Positions 57,631 to 64,000 of a DNA stretch of 64,000 nt are shown one piece after another. Every line of letters begins with the position of its first letter. Position 1 is the first letter of the stretch. The notes beneath the pieces are model-generated. The model searched no databases. It was not told where the DNA came from and saw only the letters and a program-made list of their open reading frames with translations. Origin of the DNA: Chlorophyllum brunneum (Eukaryota > Basidiomycota > Agaricomycetes > Agaricales > Agaricaceae); NCBI GenBank assembly GCA_963576785.1, contig OY756140.1:3348001-3412000 (forward strand), written 5' to 3'. The translations under genes and the position numbers were made by a program.

Positions 57631-58704
57631 CACACGCCATCAAAATGCAAGTACGGGATACAAAAAGCCACACACGACTGGATCCAAACAGTCGTCTGGC
57701 CTAACCGGGGTCGAAATCACCGAGTACCGAACTCGCTCGACTACCTTCGCAAGAAGTCCACCGAACACGCCATTCACACATGGCAAGCCATGTTCGGATT
57801 CAAAAATTACAGCGGTAGCTCTTTCCTCCACCTCCCGGTGCGAGCGAATGGAGCCTCCGTCTTACCGTCACACATCAAGTCCAGTCCATGGATACAAGAA
57901 TGCGGATACCAGCCCCAGCTCTTTGCAAGAGCTTGTCGTGCCATACTATGCCACGCCCCGATTGGAGAATATCGACTATGATTCTTTCCTAACGAGGATC
58001 TTTCGTGCCACCACTGCAACAGTCAAATGGTGCAAATGAGGTCACACATCCTATATCGTTGCAACAACTTCGATCACCACTTTGGCGTCGACATGATCAA
58101 GACATTCGTCAACTTCTTGCGCCGCAACCCCTCTGTGTTCAGCTTCCCCCCAGAACCTGATCGCCCTCGTATCCATGCTGGTTCTATCCCACCGTTACAT
58201 TGTCATCAAGTCCAAAGGAGGTTTGGGTCTGCACCTGTGTAGGATCCTTTTCTTTTTTCTTTTTTCTTTTGCTCTCCCGGTTATGGACTTACAATTCATT
58301 TCTCTATCTCCCCTCTCCTCGCTTGTCTACTATTTTATGTAGTTTTCATTCAACTTCCATCTCTCCCGTGGTGCCCGGGTGAATACCCGCCCACACGCTA
58401 TGTACTGTTTGATGTTCCCCCTTGTGATTGCGAGTAGATAGTTTCTTTTCTATCGATTTCTCTCTCTCACTCTCTCTCTTTCCGAATTCCTTTCTTTCCT
58501 CTTTCTGCTGAATATTGTAGGTACCAAACATCTCTCTAGTGTATGCGCTAGGTGTCAACGAGTCTCGTGGGGTTAGTTTACTTGTAGTTTACTTTCCCTT
58601 CTCCAAACATTCTGTATGTTCTGCCTTTGTATGTATGTATACGCGGACTGCGTTCGAGCACCGCTATATAAATTGTTGATTAAAAAAAAAAAAAAAAAAA
58701 AAAA
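57631..58704 (+). pseudogene. 3' part of a LINE in arm 2 (ORF2 C-terminus, 3' UTR, poly(A))
   Basis: Begins inside the RNase H region (TPSKCKYGIQKATHDW) without an ORF start, keeps the C-terminal CCHC region, ends RFGSAPV at 58242, and has poly(A) at 58682-58704. The sequence after poly(A) is D's ORF3 in reverse, as at L1, so most of it is a copy of L1's 3' end and not an independent insertion. Confidence 0.85.
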
Positions 58705-60454
58705 GGGCTATGGTGTGTCCTTTGAACATAGCGGTATTGTTTGTTTCGGCTGCAATGAGGTTGTGTATTATCTCTTCCCAGTAGTTTTCTTTGAACTGTC
58801 CTCCGTCTTTGAGTGTAAGATAAGATGGGGGCAGATTGAATATCATTGGTTTAGGTGGCGGGTCCATATCAGGCAGTTGTATGAGAAGGTGGTCTACTTC
58901 GTCTTACATGTCTGGTTCCATTAGATGGTCTGGAACAGACTTGTCGATTCCTTCCATTCCTTCATCTAACCAGTCCTGTTCATCGTCTTTGTGGTAGGGC
59001 GGCTTGTTGGGTAAGGTAGTGGGGGTGTATGAGTCGAAATCCATTAGTCTCCATACAAGTCTGTAGGTGGGATTGTTGCTCGAGTCTGTGAGGTAATTGA
59101 GTCTTTCGCCTGTCATGATTAAGGCACTTTGCATGCATTTCTTTGCATCAGAGTGCACTAGTATGTTGAGGTCGGTGGCTGCTTTGTCTAATAACTCCTT
59201 CATGAGTTCATGTTTCCTGGTTGACATGGCGGCAGGAAGGACTCTAGTAGTGGTGATGAGTAGAATGTGGCTCAGGGCTTTGGCTTGGATTTGGAGGTTG
59301 TTGATGGTGTGTGCAATGTATGTGAGTCCTTTGGTTGTGGCGGTATAGTGCTCGATTTGATCTTTGGTGGACTGAGCATCGAGGAGGTTGTTAAGTTCTT
59401 GTTCAAATTCTGCGTCATTGGCTGGGAAGGGGGTGGGCTTGCGTTTGGTGTACATGGTGTGTTGTGGAGGTAATTGGCAAAGTTTATGGTGCAGTGGATA
59501 CAGTGTGAGGTGCATTGAGTGTAGTGATCTCTTGTAACACAGGGTTTGTTGTTCATAACTGTCGCTTTTTACCTCCCTTTTTTATAGGTTTCGTTCTCGA
59601 AATCTTGTCTAAAAATTCTTGGACTGCCTCCTTAGCATTTCCTAACTCTGACTCATTCTCCCATGTGTCTTCTTTGGAGGTATACCCTTTCCAGTGTACT
59701 AGGAATTGATTTCGTTGTCCTCTTTTGCAATGTTCTCGGATTTTGTCTACCTCATATTGCTCTTCATCATTGATGATCTCGGGCATCAGTGGTAGCGGGG
59801 TGCGCTGGCTGTCAAACTCGGGTTTTTGATAGGGGGAGAGGAGTCTGCTGTTAAACACATTGTGTATCGCCCATGTTTCAGGTAATTCCAATTGGTAGCT
59901 TGTTTTGCCTATTTTTGCTTTTATTCTGAATGGTCCATATTGTTTGTGATCCAGCTTTTTGGTTGGTCTCGTTGTCCTGATATTACTTGCTTCGAGCCAA
60001 ACTTGTTCTCCTGGGGCATATTTGTGTTCTGGCTTAGTGCTGTTGCATTTCCCCATTTGTTCCTAACTGTGTTGTAACATTTTTGTCGCTTCTTGTCGCA
60101 TGTTTTGTAACTCCTGTATTTGCTCCGTGATTGCAGGTGCTTTGGTGATGGTCGTTATATCTCCTTTCCAAGGGTGTCATCCATAAACTATTTCAAATGG
60201 TGAATATCCAGTAGCTGTGTGGGTTTTGTCGTTGTATTGGAATTCCACTGTGGCCAGCCATTTTTTCCAATTGTCTTGAGCATGGTTTATTACATTTCTG
60301 AGGTATATTTCAACCTCCTGGTTGATGCACTCTGTTTGACTGTCGGTTTGTAGATGGTATGCCATGGATAAGTTTTGCTGGGTTTCTATTGCTCGGCATA
60401 ATTCTGCCATGAATTTGGACACGAATTGTGGGCCTCTGTCACTGATAATTCTTT
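58705..60454 (-). mobile_element. duplicate of copy D segment in arm 2 (integrase end, chromodomain, ORF3)
   Basis: Mirror of 28981-30730. ORF3 starts at 59455 and is open to 58904; the chromodomain-bearing frame is 60056-59553. It has the same premature stop after EPDM as in arm 1, which shows it was copied after decay began. Confidence 0.88.
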
Positions 60455-60748
60455 TGTTACGACCTTAGTCTCTGACTCAGGTTGCAAGCCTTTGGATAAA
60501 GGAAAGGAAGTAGAGAAAGGAAGAAGGCATGATACGATTGGTAAAGTGTAAGGAATACATCAAGTATTACTACACTTTATATACTAGAGGTAACAGCTAA
60601 TAATAAGGGAGAGGAGTAAATGAGTCAGGTGGGAGGCATAGCCTTTAGGGGTGAAACAAGGAGTGAGACGAGAAGTGAAACAAGTATGAGGGTACACGAG
60701 GTAACAGACACAAGATAGGAATGAACGGTCTATCTATAGTTCGTAACA
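60455..60748 (-). repeat. 3' LTR of copy E, duplicate in arm 2
   Basis: Mirror of 28687-28980, 294 bp, with the polypurine tract at 60749-60761 reversed. AAAGA is present as tcttt at 60450-60454. Confidence 0.92.
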
Positions 60749-60855
60749 ATACCTCCCTTTCAAGCTTCATGTCCTCATGATGTGTATTACTGTAAAGGTC
60801 CTTTGTAAAATAAAGCATACGGAGTTTGGGGAAGGCAGGAAGACGCGATGCAAAT

Positions 60856-61692
60856 TTACTCATTCATAGGTACGGCAGCTCCCAGAGCTCTGGCCAAGTC
60901 CTTCTTATTTCCTCTGATGAGAGGTGCTTTGTCGACACGTCTTGAGCCAATCCAGAGGGGTGCATGAGGCGGTCCTTCTTTAAACAGGAAGTGGGTGTGA
61001 TTGTTGTATGTGGTGTTATCATTGGTGTGATTGCCTAAGAGCTTGTGCACTATGCTCCTCCAGTATTCGTTGTCCTTTTCGCCTTCCAACTTCAATGTGC
61101 TATATCCTTGCAATGGGTGGAAGGTCATGGGTGTGATGGGGGGTACTACCGTGGTGAGGATGGTTTGTAGATGGGCCACTTCTTCTTCGATGTCGGGGTG
61201 AAGTAGTTGGTCGGTGGCTGTTGCTTCTTGTGTCTTTTGTTCGCATTTATGACAGATGTGATGTTGGATGGGGAACGGGTCGTTACTAACAAGTAGTCGG
61301 TTGACGATATGGTGGGAGAGGTTATCTGTACTCCTTGACTCGTACGTATTGAGTCGTTCGGCTAGGGCTACGAGGATGCTATGCATCCGAGCTCGCATAT
61401 TGGAGATGACAATAAGTTGCAGGTCGTCGTTGATTTCGTATAGGTGTCTCTCCAATTGGTCTCTCCTTCCTTTGTCGATGATAAACTGGTTGAGTCTTGG
61501 AGTGGCGTTGGATAGGGTATCCATTATTTTAGATGCGCCTTCTTGGGTTGCTTTCATTGCTGCACCCAATAGTATCATGGTGTCGACTAGGGTTTCTCCT
61601 TCCACGAGCTCCTCATGGCTGGTTCTTTCTGGGACAAGTTCATCGAATTCTTTGAGGTAGGGGTATGGAGTAAGTTGGCATTTGGCAGGCAT
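60856..61692 (-). CDS. ORF3 of copy E, duplicate in arm 2, 278 aa
   Basis: Identical in translation to the ORF at 27743-28579. It is complete and open, with the CHKC pair and the WIGSRR block. It adds no independent evidence of selection because the two arms are recent copies of each other. Confidence 0.82.
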   Translation of the reverse strand: MPAKCQLTPYPYLKEFDELVPERTSHEELVEGETLVDTMILLGAAMKATQEGASKIMDTLSNATPRLNQFIIDKGRRDQLERHLYEINDDLQLIVISNMRARMHSILVALAERLNTYESRSTDNLSHHIVNRLLVSNDPFPIQHHICHKCEQKTQEATATDQLLHPDIEEEVAHLQTILTTVVPPITPMTFHPLQGYSTLKLEGEKDNEYWRSIVHKLLGNHTNDNTTYNNHTHFLFKEGPPHAPLWIGSRRVDKAPLIRGNKKDLARALGAAVPMNE

Positions 61693-61789
61693 GGTGTGTT
61701 ATGAAGATAGTTGGAAAAGTCGAGGGTGAAGTGGGTACAGTGAGTGATGCATTGAGTGTAGTGGTTGCTTGGAATGCGAGGTCTGTTGT

Positions 61790-64000
61790 TCATAATTGCT
61801 GCTTTTTACCTCCCCTTTTTATAGGTTTCGTCCTCGAAATCTTGCTCATAAACTCCTGTACTGCTTCTTTGGCGTTTTCCAGATTTGCTTCATTTTCCCA
61901 TGTATCTTCTTCAGACGTATACCCTTTCCAGTGTATTAGGTACTGTTTTTGCTTTCCCCTTGTGCAGTGTCCTTGGACTTCATCTACCTCATAATGTTCC
62001 TCATCATTGATTATCTCGGGGATCGGTGGTGGCAGAGTATGCTGGCTGTCATACTCGGGTTTGTGATAGGGGGAGAGGAGTTTGCTGTTAAACACATCAT
62101 GTATTGCCCATGTTTCAGGTAGTTCCAGTCGGTAGCTTGTTTCGCCTATTTTTTCTTTTACTTGGAATGGTCCGTATCTCCTGTGATCAAGTTTTCTTGT
62201 CGGCCGTGTCATTCTAATTCAAGCCAAACTTGGTCTCCTGTCCTATACTCGTGTTCTGGTTTCGTGCTGTTCCGTTTCTCCATCTGTGTCTAGTTCTGTT
62301 GTAGCATTTTTATTGTTTCTTGGCATGTATTCGCTCCGTGATTGCAGGTGCCTTGCCCGTGTTTGAGATATTCCCTTTCCATGGATGTCGTCCATATACT
62401 ATCTGGAACGGTGAATGTCCTGTGGCACTATGTGTTTTATTGTTATATTGGAATTCTGCTGTGCTGAGCCATTTCTTCCAGTTGTCCTGCACATGGTTGA
62501 CTACGTTTCTGAGGTATGCCTCGACCTCCTGGTTGATGCGCTCTGTCTGACCATCTGTTTGTGGATGGTATGCCATAGATAGGTTACGTTGGGTGCCGGT
62601 TGCTCTGCAAAGTTCTGCCATGAACTTTGATGCGAATTGTGGGCCTCTGTCACTGATGATCCTGCGGGGTATCCCATGTTGCCTCCATATATCGTCACAA
62701 TAAATATCTCCTAACTCTTCGGATGATAGGGTGGTGTTAACTGCGCATAGTCTGATCATTTTGCTGAAACAATCAACAATGACAAGTATCGTGTCATATC
62801 TGTCTGATTCTGGCAGTGGTCCTATCATGTCAATTGATATTTCCTCCCATGGTCCGGTGGGTATCGGTAATGGATGGAGATGTGTGGTAGGTCGTGTCCG
62901 GAGTATTTTGTTTCGCTGACATGTGTCGTATCCCTTGATGTATCGTTTAACATCATTGCGCATTTGTGGCCACCAATATGTCCTTTTGAGGAGTTTGATC
63001 ATTCTGTGCTGTCCCGGGTGTCCTATGTCCGTTTTGTCATGGTGTTGTTGGAGTATTTCTTGGCGTAACTCGGCATTTGGTAGTACATATATTCTTCCTT
63101 CAAACATGGGTAATCCATCAGTTTCCCATATCTCCTCTGGTCATTTCTCCTTTTCTCTTAGCCACTGTGTTTCTCTTCTTTGCTCCTTTTGTAATCGGTG
63201 TTTCAGGTCTTCTTCTCCTGATATTTCCCAAATTTGTCTGATCTCGGTGATAGTGTTATTGAATAAGTGGTCGGGTAGTAGCATGATATTTGTGTTGTCT
63301 TTGGTTGTGTCCGTTTTTGCTAGTCTTGATAGCATGTCTGCTTTCGTGTTTGTCTTTCCGGGTATGTGTTTTAGTGTGTAGCGATATTCCTGTAATTCCA
63401 GTTGCCATCTTGTCTGTCGTCCTGTGAGTTGTTGTGGTTTTCTGAAGTATTCTAAGTTCTTGTGGTCCATCCATATCTCGAATGGTTTGTCGGCATCGAG
63501 TAGGTATTGTCTCCACGTTTTGATTGCTTCTCGGATTGCTAGTAGTTCTTTGTCATAGATTTGGTAGTTTCGTTCTGCCGGTGTCATTGTTCTCGAGTGA
63601 AAGGTGATTGGGTGCCACTGGTCATTCTGGTTTTGTGATAATACCACTCCTACTCCGTATCCCAATGCATCCACTTCTACTCTGTATTGTCCTTTGTCTT
63701 GAGGCATTGCTAGTACTGGTTCGCTCGTAATCTTTTCTTTGATCTTCTCAAATGCCTGTTGTTGTCGTTCTGACCATGACCATTACGCATCTTTCTTCTT
63801 CAGCTCATGTAGGGGAGTTGCTATGTTACTGAAGTCTTGTATGAATCGTCGGTAGAAGTTTGCAAAACCCAGGAATTTTTCGACGTCTTTCATGGATTTG
63901 GGTGTTGGCCATTCTCTTACTGCTTTCACCTTCTCTTCCTCCATTTTAACGCTGCCTTGTCCCACTATAAAGCCCAGGATGGGTATTTCCTTCACGTCGA
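61790..64000 (-). pseudogene. pol of copy E, duplicate in arm 2, cut by window end
   Basis: Chromodomain frame 62212-61790, integrase core 63107-62310, RNase H 63707-63141, RT end to 64000. It has the same stops and frameshift as arm 1. A handful of substitutions lie in the integrase start (P to L after GRIYV, HHNK to HHDK, ILQT to ILRT) and the preceding linker. Confidence 0.88.

Larger units (their letters stand above)
57635..64000 (-). repeat. inverted duplication, arm 2 (continues beyond window)
   Basis: Reverse complement of 25435-31800, same length, no net indel. The inner end (57628-57790) differs from arm 1 at roughly 16 of 150 positions by eye, whereas the next several kb are nearly identical. 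It contains LINE, D and E segments with the same nested junctions as arm 1. Confidence 0.93.

Noticed and set aside
57631..58704. An independent 5'-truncated LINE insertion
   Set aside because: The sequence after its poly(A) is exactly the reversed target context of L1 in copy D, so most of it was copied together with D. Only the first 150 bp may come from another LINE.

Overview
The window looks like a chromosome segment of a filamentous basidiomycete, probably an Agaricomycete. Three things point there: GT-AG introns of about 50-70 bp, a very intron-dense seven-helix protein of the DUF6533 type that is abundant in Agaricomycetes, and a Ser/Pro-rich protein of a kind seen in basidiomycetes. 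No species can be named from sequence alone.

Layout. Positions 1-8,734 are a gene-bearing block. It holds the 3' part of APC11 (RING-H2 subunit of the anaphase-promoting complex, +), a 17-exon DUF6533-type membrane protein (+), an adenosine-deaminase-like protein related to N6-methyl-AMP deaminase (-), and a 569-aa low-complexity protein (-). From 8,735 to 10,598 no gene was recognised. From 10,599 to the end everything is transposable-element DNA.

The transposon block is a set of nested insertions of two main families. The first is a Ty3/gypsy chromovirus with LTRs of about 300 bp (TGTTA...TAACA). It encodes gag with two CCHC knuckles, a protease-RT-RNase H-integrase-chromodomain polyprotein in the -1 frame relative to gag, and a third ORF between the chromodomain and the 3' LTR. 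Copies are labelled A (-), B (+), C (+), D (+), E (+), G (-) and H (+). The second is a non-LTR retrotransposon (LINE, Tad1/I-like) of about 6.7 kb with ORF1 (zinc knuckles) and ORF2 (endonuclease, RT, RNase H, C-terminal CCHC). Copies are L1 (-), L2 (+) and L3 (-). A solo LTR of an unrelated family also sits inside D.

Target-site duplications give a history. E sits in the integrase of D (AAAGA). The unrelated solo LTR sits in the gag of D (CCAGG). L1 sits in ORF3 of D (15 bp). L2 sits in ORF1 of L1 (15 bp). L3 sits in the RT of H (13 bp). Older copies have few CpG sites and many TGA stops where relatives have CGA; L2 is GC-rich and almost intact.

The largest feature is an inverted duplication of at least 6.2 kb. 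Positions 25,435 to about 31,650 reappear reverse-complemented at about 57,785-64,000 (paired coordinates always sum to 89,435), and the second arm runs out of the window. It copies parts of E, D and L1 with their nested junctions, so it is younger than all of those insertions. Its inner end is a short, more diverged LINE stretch, which suggests recombination or break-induced replication between inverted LINE copies; an assembly error must also be excluded.

The chromovirus also carries a Tf1-style self-priming signature: 12 nt just after the 5' LTR are complementary to 12 nt near the expected transcript start. Together with the conserved third ORF, this is the most interesting mechanistic content of the window.
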